Source: Mycolicibacterium diernhoferi (GTDB lineage Bacteria > Actinomycetota > Actinomycetes > Mycobacteriales > Mycobacteriaceae). Taken from it: DNA of 64,000 nt. Location: positions 558,001 to 622,000 of the forward strand of contig NZ_CP080332.1 of assembly GCF_019456655.1 (NCBI RefSeq). Reading direction: 5' to 3'. Position 1 is the stretch's first letter; the number at the start of each line of letters is the position of its first letter. Shown here piece by piece: positions 54,703 to 64,000 of this stretch. The position numbers were made by a program, and so were the translations under genes. The notes under the pieces are model-generated. The model did no database searches, was not told where the DNA came from, and worked only from the letters and a program-made list of their open reading frames with translations.

Positions 54703-56553
54703 ATGGAAACGGTCAGTGAGACGCTCACGTCGGGCGTAGCGGGAACACGCGTCGATCGCGACGTGGTGAACAGGTTCGCGACCTGCTGTCGGGCGCTGGG
54801 ACTGTCGGTCAATGACCGGCAGCGACCCGCCGATCTGGCCGCGGCCCGGTCGGGTTTCACCGAACTGACCCGCATCGCCCGCGAGCAGTGCGACGCCTGG
54901 ATCGGGCTGGCCGCCGCCGGGGCGGGCACCGGCGAGAACGCCGGCCGCGTCATCGGCACCATCTGGCGCACTCTGCCCACCTTCGGCGCGCTGACCCGCG
55001 AGATCGATCTGGGTGCCGAGGACCTCGGCTTCACCTATGACACCGGCCTGTATCTCCAGTTCCGGGCGACCGGCCGCGATGACATCGCGCTGGCCTACGC
55101 GGCCACCCTCGCCGATTTCGGCGAGTTCGCCGAGGCCGACGCCATCGTCGAGGAACTGCTGACCCGCCGACCGTCCTGGCTGCAGGCCCGCTGGGTGCGG
55201 GTCGCGCTCTACCACCGCAGCCGCCGGTGGTCCGATGTGGTGCGCACACTGACCCCGGTGGTCAACGACACCCGCCTCGACGAGCACTACGCCCACGCGG
55301 CCCGGGTGACGCTGGCCATCGCGCTGGCGAATCTGGGCATGTTCGCCCCCGCGCTGTCGCACCTGGAGAACCCGGCGGGGCCCGTCGCGGTGGCCGCCGT
55401 CGACGGCGGACTGGTCAAGGGTCTGTGCCTGCGGGCCCAGGGCGAGGACGACGAGGCCGCCGACGTACTGGCCGAACTGTACGCCGCCAACCCCGAACAT
55501 GCCGGGATCGAAGAGGCGTTGTCGGACAAGTCATTCGGCCTGGACACCACCACCGCCGCGCGGATCGAGGCGCGCAGCAACCCCTGGGACCCGTCCACCG
55601 AACCGGGGGAGGCCGACTTCGTCGACCCAGGCGCCAAGGAACGCAAGGCGCACCTGCTCATCGAGGCCGAGGCCGAACTCGCCGAGTTCATCGGCCTGGA
55701 AGAGGTCAAGTACCAGGTCGCCCGGCTGAAGAGTTCGGTGGCCATGTCGATCCGGCGCCAGGAGCGCGGTCTGGCCGTCGCCCAGCGCACCAACCACCTG
55801 GTGTTCGCCGGTCCGCCCGGAACCGGTAAGACCACCATCGCCCGTGTGGTCGCCAAGATCTACTGTGGGCTCGGCCTTTTGAAGAAGGAGACGGTGCGCG
55901 AGGTGCACCGAGCCGATCTGATCGGCCAGCACATCGGCGAGACCGAGGCCAAGACCAACGCCATCATCGACAGCGCGCTCGACGGTGTGCTGTTCCTCGA
56001 CGAGGCATATGCCCTGGTGTCCACCGGCGCGAAGAACGACTTCGGGCTGGTCGCCATCGACACCCTGCTGGCCCGGATGGAGAACGACCGCGACCGGTTG
56101 GTCGTCATCGTCGCCGGCTACCGTGCCGACCTGGACCGCTTCCTGGACACCAATGAGGGTCTGCGCTCGCGTTTCACCCGCAGCATCGACTTCCCGTCCT
56201 ACAGCGCAACCGAACTCGTGGAGATGGCCACCCGGATGGCCGAGAAGCGGGACAGCATCTTCGAGCCCGCCGCACACGACGAGATGGAGAAGCTGTTCGG
56301 CTTCCTGGCCGCCAGCACCACCCCGGACGCCATCGGCACCGCCCGGCGCAGCCTGGACATCGCCGGTAACGGCCGCTTCGTGCGAAACCTTGTCGAGCGT
56401 TCCGAGGAGGAACGCGAATACCGATTGGACCACTCCGATTCCGACGACTTCACCGACGACGAGTTGATGACGATCACCGCCGACGACGTCAACCGCTCGG
56501 CAGGCCCGCTGCTGCGCGGGCTGGGCCTGACCGCACCCGAGGCCGGCGCATGA
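54703..56553 (+). CDS. eccA3: ESX-3 cytosolic AAA+ ATPase EccA3
   Basis: A 616-aa CbbX-type AAA+ ATPase. The N-terminal ~275 residues form TPR-like helices (ALAYAATLADFGEFAEADAIV, AHAARVTLAIALANLGMF). The C-terminal ATPase has Walker A GPPGTGKT at 370-377 and Walker B GVLFLDEA ending at 435, then RFTRSIDFPSYSATEL with the arginine finger. It works in the cytosol with ESX-3 substrates and chaperone EspG3. ATG 54703 lacks an obvious Shine-Dalgarno. It is first of the operon and overlaps eccB3 by 4 bp. Confidence 0.95.
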   Translation: METVSETLTSGVAGTRVDRDVVNRFATCCRALGLSVNDRQRPADLAAARSGFTELTRIAREQCDAWIGLAAAGAGTGENAGRVIGTIWRTLPTFGALTREIDLGAEDLGFTYDTGLYLQFRATGRDDIALAYAATLADFGEFAEADAIVEELLTRRPSWLQARWVRVALYHRSRRWSDVVRTLTPVVNDTRLDEHYAHAARVTLAIALANLGMFAPALSHLENPAGPVAVAAVDGGLVKGLCLRAQGEDDEAADVLAELYAANPEHAGIEEALSDKSFGLDTTTAARIEARSNPWDPSTEPGEADFVDPGAKERKAHLLIEAEAELAEFIGLEEVKYQVARLKSSVAMSIRRQERGLAVAQRTNHLVFAGPPGTGKTTIARVVAKIYCGLGLLKKETVREVHRADLIGQHIGETEAKTNAIIDSALDGVLFLDEAYALVSTGAKNDFGLVAIDTLLARMENDRDRLVVIVAGYRADLDRFLDTNEGLRSRFTRSIDFPSYSATELVEMATRMAEKRDSIFEPAAHDEMEKLFGFLAASTTPDAIGTARRSLDIAGNGRFVRNLVERSEEEREYRLDHSDSDDFTDDELMTITADDVNRSAGPLLRGLGLTAPEAGA

Positions 56554-58100
56554 GCGAGACGGGCGAAGAGCGCCGAGAATTCACCTCGCGCACACCGGTC
56601 AACGACAACCCCGAACGCGTGGTGCACCGCCGCGGATTCGTCACCCGACACCAGGTTTCGGGCTGGCGATTCGTCATGCGGCGCATCGCATCCGGGGTCG
56701 CCCTGCACGACACCCGGATGCTCGTGGACCCGCTGCGCACCCAGAACCGCGCGGTGCTGGTCGGTGCGCTGGTCTCGGCGACGGTGGTCGCGGGCTGCTT
56801 CGTATTCTCGCTGTTCCGTCCCGGCGGTGACGCCGGCAGCGCCACCATCCTGGCGGACCGCGACACCTCGGCGCTCTACGTGCGCATCGGTGACGTGGTG
56901 CACCCGGCGCTCAACCTCACCTCGGCGCGCCTGATCGCCGGTCAGGCCGACAACCCGACCACGGTCAAGAGCAGCGAGATCGACAAGTTCGCCCGCGGCA
57001 ACCTGATCGGTATCCCCGGCGCCCCGGAACGCATGGTGCAGAACAGCTCTCGGGATGCGAACTGGACGGTGTGCGACGCCGTATCGGGCAGCACCACCGG
57101 AGTCACCCTGATCGCCGGCGCCCCCGATCTGCAGGGGGAGCGGGCCACCGCGCTGCCCGCCGACCGTGCGGTGCTGATCCAGAACGTCGGCGGCGTGCAC
57201 GCCGGCACCTGGCTGCTGTGGGATGGCAAGCGCAGCCCGATCGACCTGGGCAACCGCGCCGTCACCTCCGCACTGGGCCTGGGCAACGACATCCCCGCAC
57301 CCCGGGTGATCGATCCGGGTCTGTTCAACGCCATCCCGGAGTCCGCGCCGCTGGTGGCACCTGCCCTGCCGGGCGCCGGCGAACCGCCGCGCTTCGACCT
57401 GCCGGTCCCGGCGCCCGTCGGCGCCGTCGTCGCGGCCTTCGAGGCGGACAACACCATCCGTTACTACGCGGTACACGCCGACGGCCTGCAGCCGATCTCG
57501 CCGGTGCTGGCCGCTATCCTGCGCAACTCCGATTCCTATGGGCTGCAACAGCCCCCGCGCCTCGGCGCGGACGAGGTGGCCAAGCTGCCGGTGGCCGGCG
57601 GGATCGACACCGCCGCCTACCCGGCCGACGAGGTCACCCTGGCCGAGACCGGTCCCGCGCCGGTCACCTGTGCCTACTGGTCCAAGCCCGCCGATGCGAC
57701 CGAGAGCCGGCTGACCCTGCTGTCCGGTGCCGCGCTGCCGCTGCCCGAGGGGCAGCGCACCGTGCAGCTGGTCGGGGCGGGCGGTGGCTCCACCGCCGAC
57801 CACGTCGCACTGACCCCGGGCAGCGGCTACTTCGTGCAATCCGTCGGCTCCGCCGCCGGTGCACCGCCGGCCGGCTCGGCCTTCTGGGTCAGCGACACCG
57901 GCGTCCGCTACGGGGTGGACACCTCCGATGACGCCAAATCGGTTGCCGCACTGGGCTTGAACCCGCCGCCGCTGGCCGTCCCGTGGTCGATGCTCGCGCA
58001 GTTCGCGCCCGGCCCCACCCTTTCCAAGGCCGATGCGCTGGTCGCGCATGACGCCGTCGCACCCGTGGCCGCAGCCGGCCCCGAGGGGGAGAACGAATGA
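56550..58100 (+). CDS. eccB3: ESX-3 membrane component EccB3
   Basis: A 516-aa protein with a cytosolic N-terminus (RRGFVTRHQVSGWRFVMRRIASG), one transmembrane helix at about 67-89 (LVGALVSATVVAGCFVFSLF), and a large periplasmic domain with repeats (SALYVRIGDVVHPALNLTSAR, YFVQSVGSAAG). Two cysteines (WTVCDAV, VTCAYW) probably form the conserved disulfide. A structural part of the ESX-3 translocon with EccC3, EccD3 and EccE3. ATGA overlap with eccA3. Confidence 0.95.
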   Translation: MSETGEERREFTSRTPVNDNPERVVHRRGFVTRHQVSGWRFVMRRIASGVALHDTRMLVDPLRTQNRAVLVGALVSATVVAGCFVFSLFRPGGDAGSATILADRDTSALYVRIGDVVHPALNLTSARLIAGQADNPTTVKSSEIDKFARGNLIGIPGAPERMVQNSSRDANWTVCDAVSGSTTGVTLIAGAPDLQGERATALPADRAVLIQNVGGVHAGTWLLWDGKRSPIDLGNRAVTSALGLGNDIPAPRVIDPGLFNAIPESAPLVAPALPGAGEPPRFDLPVPAPVGAVVAAFEADNTIRYYAVHADGLQPISPVLAAILRNSDSYGLQQPPRLGADEVAKLPVAGGIDTAAYPADEVTLAETGPAPVTCAYWSKPADATESRLTLLSGAALPLPEGQRTVQLVGAGGGSTADHVALTPGSGYFVQSVGSAAGAPPAGSAFWVSDTGVRYGVDTSDDAKSVAALGLNPPPLAVPWSMLAQFAPGPTLSKADALVAHDAVAPVAAAGPEGENE

Positions 58101-58161
58101 GCGCCGCTTGCAAGCGAATCATTGATCGGACATGGGACAACCGAGCTTGCGAGGGAGTCGC

Positions 58162-61100
58162 ATGAGTCGCTTGATCTTCGAGGCCCGCCGCCGGCTTCCG
58201 GCGCCGGAGGCGCGCAAGGGCACCATCACCATCGAGGCGCCGCCGTCGCTGCCCCGGCTGGTCCCGCCCTCGCTGCTGCGCCGGGTGCTGCCCTACCTGA
58301 TCGTCATCCTGATCGTCGGCATGATCGTCGCGCTGTTTGCGACCGGTATGCGGATGATCTCCCCGACGATGCTCTTCTTCCCGTTCGTCCTGCTGCTGGC
58401 CGCGAGCGCGCTCTACCGCGGATCGGACAACAAGCTGCGCACCGAGGAGGTCGACGCCGAACGCGCCGACTACCTGCGCTACCTCTCGGTGGTCCGGGAC
58501 AACGTCCGCGCCCAGGCCGCGGACCAGCGCGCCGCCCTGGAGTGGTCGCATCCCGCACCGGATCTGCTCGCCGCGGTACCGGGCACCCGCAGGCAGTGGG
58601 AACGCGATCCGGGCGACGCCGACTTCCTGGTGGTCCGCACCGGTCTGCACGACGTCCCGCTGAACACCGCGCTGCGGGTCAAGGACGCCGCCGACGAGAT
58701 CGACCTGGAACCGGTGGCGCACACCACCCTTCGCGGGCTGCTCGATGTGCACCGCACGGTGCGCAACGCCCCGACCGGCATCGATCTGGGCACCGTCTCC
58801 AGGATCACGGTGCTCGGCGAACCCGACGAGGTCCGCGACGCCCTGCGCGCTTGGGTTTCTCAGGCCGTCACCTGGCACGATCCCGCCGTGCTGGGCGTGG
58901 CTCTGGCCACCCCGGACCTGGAGGGTCCGGACTGGTCGTGGCTGAAGTGGCTGCCGCACACCGACGTTCCCGGCCAGACCGACGGTGTGGGCCCGGCCCG
59001 GTACCTGGCGACCACCGCCGACGGCCTGCGCGGTCTGCTGGCGCCGGTGCTCGACGAGCGGGATGCCTTCACCGGTTCGGCGTCGGCCGCGAACAAGCAC
59101 CTGCTGGTGCTCCTCGACGACCCGGACGCCGATCCGGACGTCATCGCCGGACGGCACGGACTGGCCGGCGTCACCGTGGTGCACCGGTCCACCACAGAGC
59201 CGCACCGCGAGCAGTACTCCGATCCCGAGCGGCCGGTCCTGAAGATCGCCGGCGGCCGGATCGAGCGCTGGCAGAGCGGGGGCTGGCAGGCCTTCGTCGA
59301 CACCGCCGATGCCTCCTCCGCCGGCCAGGCCGCGCACCTGGCGCGCCGGCTGGCCCGCTGGGACACCAACCCGGAGCAATCGAGGACGGGCGCGACCGGA
59401 TCATCCACGTTCACCACCCTGTTCGGCATCCAGGACGCCTCGGCGCTCGATGTCGCCGCGTTGTGGGCGCCCCGGCACCGCGACGAGGAACTGCGGGTGC
59501 CCATCGGCGTCACCGCGACCGGCGACCCGCTGATCTTCGACCTCAAGGACGAGGCCGAGGGCGGCATGGGCCCGCACGGCCTGATGATCGGTATGACGGG
59601 ATCGGGCAAGTCACAGACCCTGATGTCGATCCTGCTGGCGCTGCTGACCACACACTCGGCCGATCGGTTGATCGTCATCTACGCCGACTTCAAGGGTGAG
59701 GCGGGCGCGGATATCTTCCGGCACTTCCCGCAGGTCGTCGCGGTCATCTCCAACATGGCCGAAAAGCGGTCGCTGGCGGATCGTTTCGCCGACACGCTGC
59801 GAGGTGAGGTGGCTCGCCGCGAGCAGCTGCTCAAAGAAGCGGGCCGCACCGTGCAGGGCAGCGCCTTCAACTCGGTGACCGAATACGAGGGGGCGATCGC
59901 GGCGGGCCACGACCTGCCCCCGATCCCGACGCTGTTCGTGGTCGCCGACGAGTTCACCCTGATGCTGGCCGAGCACCCCGAGTATGCGGAACTGTTCGAC
60001 TACGTCGCCCGCAAGGGGCGCTCCTTCCGCATCCACATCCTGTTCGCGTCGCAGACCCTGGATGTCGGGCGGATCAAGGACATCGACAAGAACACCTCCT
60101 ACCGCATCGGTCTGAAGGTGGCCAGCCCGTCGATCAGCCGCCAGATCATCGGCACCGAGGACGCCTTCCAGATCGAATCCGGTCGCGAGCACAAGGGCGA
60201 GGGTTTCCTGGTACCGGCGCCGGGCGCGGACCCGATCAAGTTCCGCAGCACCTACGTCGACGGCATCTACGACCCGCCGCGTGCCGCGCAATCGGTGGTG
60301 GTGCACTCGGTGCCCGAACCACAGGTCTTCACCGCGGGCTGGGTGGAACCAGCCCCGGACACCGTCATCGTCACCGGCGAGATCGAGGATGCCCCGGTGC
60401 CCCGCAAGCTGATTGCCACCATCGGCGACCAGCTGGCCAACTACGGCCCACGGGCGCCGCAGCTGTGGCTGCCTCCGCTGGAGGAGACAATCCCGCTCAC
60501 CGATCTGCTGGCGCGCACCGATATCGGCGAACGGCAGTGGCGCTGGCCGCTCGGCGAGATCGACAAGCCGTTCGAGATGCGCCGCGACGCACTGGTGTTC
60601 GACGCCGGCACCGCCGCGGGCAACCTGCTCATCCACGGCGGGCCGAAGTCCGGTAAGTCCACCGCGCTGCAGACGTTCGTGCTGTCGGCCGCGGCGCTGC
60701 ACGCACCCGGCGACGTCAGCTTCTACTGCCTGGACTACGGCGGTGGACAGCTGCGCGCACTGGAGGACCTGGCCCATGTCGGCGCCGTCGCGACGCCGCT
60801 GGAACCCGAACTGATCCGGCGCACCTTCGCCGAGCTCGAACAGCTGCTGCGCACGCGCCAGGAACGTGGCGGGCGCGTCGGCACGGGCAGCCATGAGGAC
60901 GGTTACGGCGAAGTCTTCCTGGTGATCGACAACCTGTACGCGTTCAGCCGGGACAACATCGACACCTTCAACACCCGCAACCCGCTGCTGGCCCGGGTCA
61001 CCGAGCTGGTCAACGCCGGGCTGTCGTACGGCATCCACGTCGTCATCACCACGCCCAACTGGCTGGAGGTGCCGCTGGCCATGCGGGACGGTCTCGGACT

Positions 61101-62118
61101 GCGACTTGAGCTCAAGCTCAACGACTCCCATGACAGCAATGTCCGGGTGGCGGGTGCGCTGACCCGTCCGGCCGATGCCGTGCCCGCCGATCAGCCGGGC
61201 CGCGGTCTGACCATGGCCGCCGAGCACTTCCTGTTCGCGGCGCCCGACCTGCGCGAGATCGCGGTGCTCAACTCGCGTCACACCGGCCGGCACGCCCCGC
61301 CGGTGCGGCTGCTGCCGACCCAGCTCTCGCCGGCCGACGTGGGCACGATCTACGTGGGACCGGAGCAGGTGGTCATCGGTCAGCGCGAGGAAGACCTGCG
61401 TCCGGTGGCGATCGACTTCGCCCGCAACCCGCTGATGATGGTGTTCGGCGACAACAGGTCCGGGAAGACCACGCTGCTGCGCCACCTCATCCGCAGCATC
61501 CGGGACAACTCCACGCCCGACCAGGTGGCGTTCACGGTCGTCGACCGGCGCCTGCATCTGGTCGAGGAGCCACTGTTCCCGGACAACGAGTACACCCCGA
61601 ACGTCGATCGGGTCACCCCGGCGATGCTGGGACTGTCCGCGCTGATGGAGAAGCGCCGCCCGCCCGCCGGTCTGTCGGCAGAAGATCTGCGGCGCTGGTC
61701 CTTTGAAGGCCAGACCCACTACCTGATCATCGACGACGTCGACCAGATCCCGGACGGGCCCGCGATCAGCGGACCGTACGCCGGGCAACGGCCGTGGACC
61801 CCGCTGCTCGGCCTGCTGGCCGAGGCCGGTGACCTGGGTCTACGGGTCATCGTCACCGCGCGGGCCGGCGGATCGGCGCATGCGGTGATGACCGCGCCTC
61901 TGCTACGCCGCCTGAATGACCTCCAGGCGACTACCGTGATGTTGTCGGGCAGCCCGGCCGACGGGGGCAAGCTGCGGGGCATGCGCTTCAGCAGGCTGCC
62001 GGCGGGACGGGCGATGCTGCTCGGCGAGAGCGAAGAGGCCACCTACGTCCAATTGGTGAATCCGCTCGTGCCCGAGGGTGTTTCACCGGCCAGTACGAAC
62101 GGAAAGGAATACAGCTGA
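58162..62118 (+). CDS. eccC3: ESX-3 FtsK/SpoIIIE-type motor ATPase EccC3
   Basis: A 1318-aa motor. Two transmembrane helices at about 43-60 and 70-84 precede three ATPase domains. Walker A motifs: GMTGSGKS (477-484), GGPKSGKS (826-833) and GDNRSGKT (1096-1103). The first domain carries [11 protein letters not shown] and an intact Walker B-like VVADEF. ATG 58162 ([12 protein letters not shown]) has GAGGGAG before it and matches the M. tuberculosis N-terminus; an earlier ATG at 58132 is rejected. It binds the export signals of EsxG/EsxH and PE/PPE pairs. The 61-bp gap after eccB3 is the largest in the operon. Confidence 0.96.
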   Translation: MSRLIFEARRRLPAPEARKGTITIEAPPSLPRLVPPSLLRRVLPYLIVILIVGMIVALFATGMRMISPTMLFFPFVLLLAASALYRGSDNKLRTEEVDAERADYLRYLSVVRDNVRAQAADQRAALEWSHPAPDLLAAVPGTRRQWERDPGDADFLVVRTGLHDVPLNTALRVKDAADEIDLEPVAHTTLRGLLDVHRTVRNAPTGIDLGTVSRITVLGEPDEVRDALRAWVSQAVTWHDPAVLGVALATPDLEGPDWSWLKWLPHTDVPGQTDGVGPARYLATTADGLRGLLAPVLDERDAFTGSASAANKHLLVLLDDPDADPDVIAGRHGLAGVTVVHRSTTEPHREQYSDPERPVLKIAGGRIERWQSGGWQAFVDTADASSAGQAAHLARRLARWDTNPEQSRTGATGSSTFTTLFGIQDASALDVAALWAPRHRDEELRVPIGVTATGDPLIFDLKDEAEGGMGPHGLMIGMTGSGKSQTLMSILLALLTTHSADRLIVIYADFKGEAGADIFRHFPQVVAVISNMAEKRSLADRFADTLRGEVARREQLLKEAGRTVQGSAFNSVTEYEGAIAAGHDLPPIPTLFVVADEFTLMLAEHPEYAELFDYVARKGRSFRIHILFASQTLDVGRIKDIDKNTSYRIGLKVASPSISRQIIGTEDAFQIESGREHKGEGFLVPAPGADPIKFRSTYVDGIYDPPRAAQSVVVHSVPEPQVFTAGWVEPAPDTVIVTGEIEDAPVPRKLIATIGDQLANYGPRAPQLWLPPLEETIPLTDLLARTDIGERQWRWPLGEIDKPFEMRRDALVFDAGTAAGNLLIHGGPKSGKSTALQTFVLSAAALHAPGDVSFYCLDYGGGQLRALEDLAHVGAVATPLEPELIRRTFAELEQLLRTRQERGGRVGTGSHEDGYGEVFLVIDNLYAFSRDNIDTFNTRNPLLARVTELVNAGLSYGIHVVITTPNWLEVPLAMRDGLGLRLELKLNDSHDSNVRVAGALTRPADAVPADQPGRGLTMAAEHFLFAAPDLREIAVLNSRHTGRHAPPVRLLPTQLSPADVGTIYVGPEQVVIGQREEDLRPVAIDFARNPLMMVFGDNRSGKTTLLRHLIRSIRDNSTPDQVAFTVVDRRLHLVEEPLFPDNEYTPNVDRVTPAMLGLSALMEKRRPPAGLSAEDLRRWSFEGQTHYLIIDDVDQIPDGPAISGPYAGQRPWTPLLGLLAEAGDLGLRVIVTARAGGSAHAVMTAPLLRRLNDLQATTVMLSGSPADGGKLRGMRFSRLPAGRAMLLGESEEATYVQLVNPLVPEGVSPASTNGKEYS

Positions 62119-62429
62119 TGACTCTGCGTGTCGTTCCCGAAGGATTGGCCGCCGCCGGCTCGGCGGTCGAGGCGCTGACCGCACGGCTCGCCGCCGCGCA
62201 CGCCGCTGCGGCGCCACTGGTCAACGTGGTCGTGCCGCCGGCCGCCGACCCGGTCTCGCTGCAGACCGCTGTCGGTTTCAGTGTTGCGGCCAACGAGCAC
62301 AGTGCGGTGTCGGCGGTTGCCGTGCAGGAGTTGGGCCGCGCCGGTATGGGTGTCGCCCAGACCGGCGCCAGCTATGCCACCGGTGACGCACTGGCCGCAT
62401 CGACCTACCTGATCGCGCGGGGCGGCTGA
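62118..62429 (+). CDS. PE5: ESX-3 PE protein PE5
   Basis: A 103-aa PE protein with only the PE domain: [20 protein letters not shown] at the start, and the secretion motif YxxxD/E as YATGD near the end. It pairs with the PPE protein encoded 1 nt downstream and is exported by ESX-3; in M. tuberculosis PE5/PPE4 support siderophore-mediated iron uptake. The start overlaps the eccC3 stop by one base. Confidence 0.93.
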   Translation: MTLRVVPEGLAAAGSAVEALTARLAAAHAAAAPLVNVVVPPAADPVSLQTAVGFSVAANEHSAVSAVAVQELGRAGMGVAQTGASYATGDALAASTYLIARGG

Positions 62430-62430
62430 G

Positions 62431-64000
62431 ATGACCGCTCCCGTCTGGATGGCGTTGCCGCCCGAGGTGCATTCGGCGCTGCTGTCCAGCGGCCCGGGCC
62501 CCGGGTCGCTGTTGGCCGCCGCGGGAGCCTGGCAGTCGCTGAGTGCCGAATATGCTTCAGCCACAGCGGAACTTATTGCCACCCTGGGCGCAGTGGCCGC
62601 GGGTGCGTGGGAGGGTCCGAGCTCCGAGCAGTACGTCGCGGCGCACCAGCCGTACCTGGCCTGGCTGGCCCAGGCCAGCGCCAAGAGCGCCGTCGCCGCA
62701 GCCCAGCACGAGACCGCGGCCGCCGCCTACACGACCGCGCTGGCCACCATGCCGACGCTGGCCGAACTGGCCGCCAACCATGCCCTGCACGGGGCGTTGT
62801 TGGCCACCAACTTCTTCGGCATCAACACCATCCCGATTGCCCTCACCGAGGCGGATTACGTCCGGATGTGGGTGCAGGCGGCCACCACGATGAGCACCTA
62901 CCAAGCGGTCTCCGCGGCCACCGTGGCGGCCACCCCGGTCCTGGAACCGGCGCCGATGCTGCTGACCCCGGGCGTGGGGGAGGCGGGCAGCGCCGCGGCG
63001 ACCTCCACCCAGATGCTGGCGCAGGGCCAGGCAGCGAATGCCGGTGGCGCGCTGAACTCGTCGAACTGGCTCGTCGACCTGCTGGAGCCCTACCTGCGCA
63101 CCCTGGTCGGCGGCGACCTGATCATCGACTTCCTGCGCAATCCGCTGGGCATTCTGCGGCAGATGCTGATCGACTTCGTCACCAATCCGTCGGCGGCCCT
63201 GGTCACCTGGGGGCCGATGCTGTTCGCCGTGGTGTTCCAGCTGATCACCCAGCCGTTGGGCTGGGGTACCTGGATCGGTGCCGCGCTGGCGCCGATGCTG
63301 CTGCCGGTCCTGGCCGGTGTCGCGCTGGCGATGCTGGGTTTCCTTGCCCTGCTACCGAAGTTCGACGACCTCCCACCCATCGACCTCGGTGAGGCACCGG
63401 CGGCCGCCCAACGCACCGAACCCAACCTTCCGGTGGCGAGCATCACCCCGGCCGGTACCCCCACCGCCGCGGCTCCCGCGGCAGGCACCCCCGCGTCGGC
63501 TCCGGCGACCGCGCCCGCCGCCGCGCCGGCAGCCGCGGCTCCGGCCATGGCGTACGCGGTCTACGGCGGACACCCTGGCGGCGGCTTCAGCCCGACCGTC
63601 CGTGACAGCACCGCCGCCAAGGCACCCGCGTCGGGCTCCTCGGCGGCGGTGGCCTCGGCGGCCGCCCTGTCTGCGGCCGAGCGCCGGAAACGCCGCCGTA
63701 AGAAGGGTGGCGAGATCAAGGACCGCGCGTACGCCGACGAGTACATGGATTACGACGAGGATCCCGCACCGCCTGGGGCGAGCGAAGCGACGGGGAATGT
63801 GAAAGCACCCCGTCCCGAGCCGACGGTGCAGGCGAGCGAGCGCGGTGCCGGCCCGCTGGGCTTCACCGGCACCGTCACCAAGGACATCACCAGGGACACG
63901 GCGGCCGCCGGCATCACCGAACTGGCCGGGGACTCGTTCGGCAACGGACCCACCAACCCCATGCTGCCGGGTTCCTGGCGGCCCGACGATCCGTCGGCAC
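62431..64000 (+). CDS. PPE4: ESX-3 PPE protein PPE4, 3' end cut by window
   Basis: Open from ATG 62431 to the window end without a stop (523 full codons), so only the last part is missing. The PPE motif is at residues 10-12 (WMALPPEVH) and the WxG turn at 60-62 (WEG). The middle has hydrophobic segments ([32 protein letters not shown]), then a Pro/Ala-rich linker and the basic [21 protein letters not shown] tail (split) typical of PPE4. Residues about 448-456 (GASEATGN) come from a diverged copy of the dispersed repeat. Partner of PE5. Confidence 0.93.
   Translation, partial: MTAPVWMALPPEVHSALLSSGPGPGSLLAAAGAWQSLSAEYASATAELIATLGAVAAGAWEGPSSEQYVAAHQPYLAWLAQASAKSAVAAAQHETAAAAYTTALATMPTLAELAANHALHGALLATNFFGINTIPIALTEADYVRMWVQAATTMSTYQAVSAATVAATPVLEPAPMLLTPGVGEAGSAAATSTQMLAQGQAANAGGALNSSNWLVDLLEPYLRTLVGGDLIIDFLRNPLGILRQMLIDFVTNPSAALVTWGPMLFAVVFQLITQPLGWGTWIGAALAPMLLPVLAGVALAMLGFLALLPKFDDLPPIDLGEAPAAAQRTEPNLPVASITPAGTPTAAAPAAGTPASAPATAPAAAPAAAAPAMAYAVYGGHPGGGFSPTVRDSTAAKAPASGSSAAVASAAALSAAERRKRRRKKGGEIKDRAYADEYMDYDEDPAPPGASEATGNVKAPRPEPTVQASERGAGPLGFTGTVTKDITRDTAAAGITELAGDSFGNGPTNPMLPGSWRPDDPSA
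63775..63798. repeat. Dispersed repeat, shortened copy inside PPE4
   Basis: GGGGCGAGCGAAGCGACGGG followed by GAAT matches the core GAGCGNAGCGAC..GGGGAAT of the other copies, with a 2-nt gap. It is read in the third possible frame, giving ASEATGN. Confidence 0.55.

Noticed and set aside
59611..61788. Long open frame (725 codons) opposite eccC3
   Set aside because: Antisense to a certain gene; no recognisable motifs and skewed composition.

Overview
The DNA is very GC-rich and its genes are packed with 4-bp ATGA/GTGA overlaps. The last ~9.3 kb is the start of a mycobacterial ESX-3 type VII secretion operon (eccA3-eccB3-eccC3-PE5-PPE4, cut by the window edge). The ~44.8-54.4 kb stretch follows the gene order around fadD2/fadE6 and the Rv0272c-Rv0276-type genes that precede ESX-3 in Mycobacterium tuberculosis. 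The 23.5-30.9 kb cluster is the nitrilase/radical-SAM 'nitrogen starvation' cluster known from M. smegmatis (MSMEG_0565-0572). Together these indicate a rapidly growing, environmental Mycolicibacterium close to M. smegmatis. No tRNA, rRNA, insertion sequence, prophage or CRISPR array was seen.

Layout. (1) 1-6.9 kb: two type-I glutamine synthetase-like ligases, an alpha/beta hydrolase and an SDR, then behind a clear promoter/palindrome a Baeyer-Villiger-type monooxygenase, a WhiB-like protein and a PuuD-like amidotransferase; this looks like gamma-glutamylation-based amine catabolism. (2) 6.9-23.5 kb: two ABC importers of different classes (oligopeptide-type and ribose-type), three luciferase-like flavin monooxygenases, a DszC-like flavoprotein, a PNPOx-like protein and two thioesterase-fold proteins. 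The likeliest role is scavenging of organosulfur or related small organics. (3) 23.5-32 kb: a Nit1C-type cluster with one complete nitrilase, a second nitrilase paralogue lacking its catalytic Cys, a GNAT-AIR synthase fusion, a radical SAM protein, a flavoprotein, two small nitrogen-starvation proteins and a glycosyltransferase, diverging from a LysG-type LysR gene. (4) 32-42.7 kb: acyl-ACP desaturase, ferritin-like protein, an Acg-type nitroreductase behind a DosR-box-like site, a KshA-like Rieske oxygenase with a DapB-fold reductase, several TetR genes, and an ECF sigma/SDR/cupin set. (5) 42.8-54.4 kb: STAS protein, LigD-type polymerase, fadD2, an internally deleted SDR, fadE6, hydroxyacid dehydrogenase, hydrolase, TetR/VOC pair and TetR/DUF2236 pair. 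(6) 54.7-64 kb: ESX-3 behind an IdeR-box-like sequence.

Regulation that can be read directly: seven starts lack a Shine-Dalgarno and sit exactly 7 nt after a -10-like hexamer, the leaderless arrangement common in mycobacteria; several divergent TetR/target pairs carry perfect inverted repeats; and convergent gene ends carry long hairpins. A ~30-36-bp repeat occurs five times (one tandem pair) and is read through in coding sequences in all three frames, adding residues to an LLM monooxygenase, FadE6, a TetR C-terminus and PPE4. I regard this repeat, the dead nitrilase paralogue and the two flavin-monooxygenase/ABC clusters as the least-explained items.
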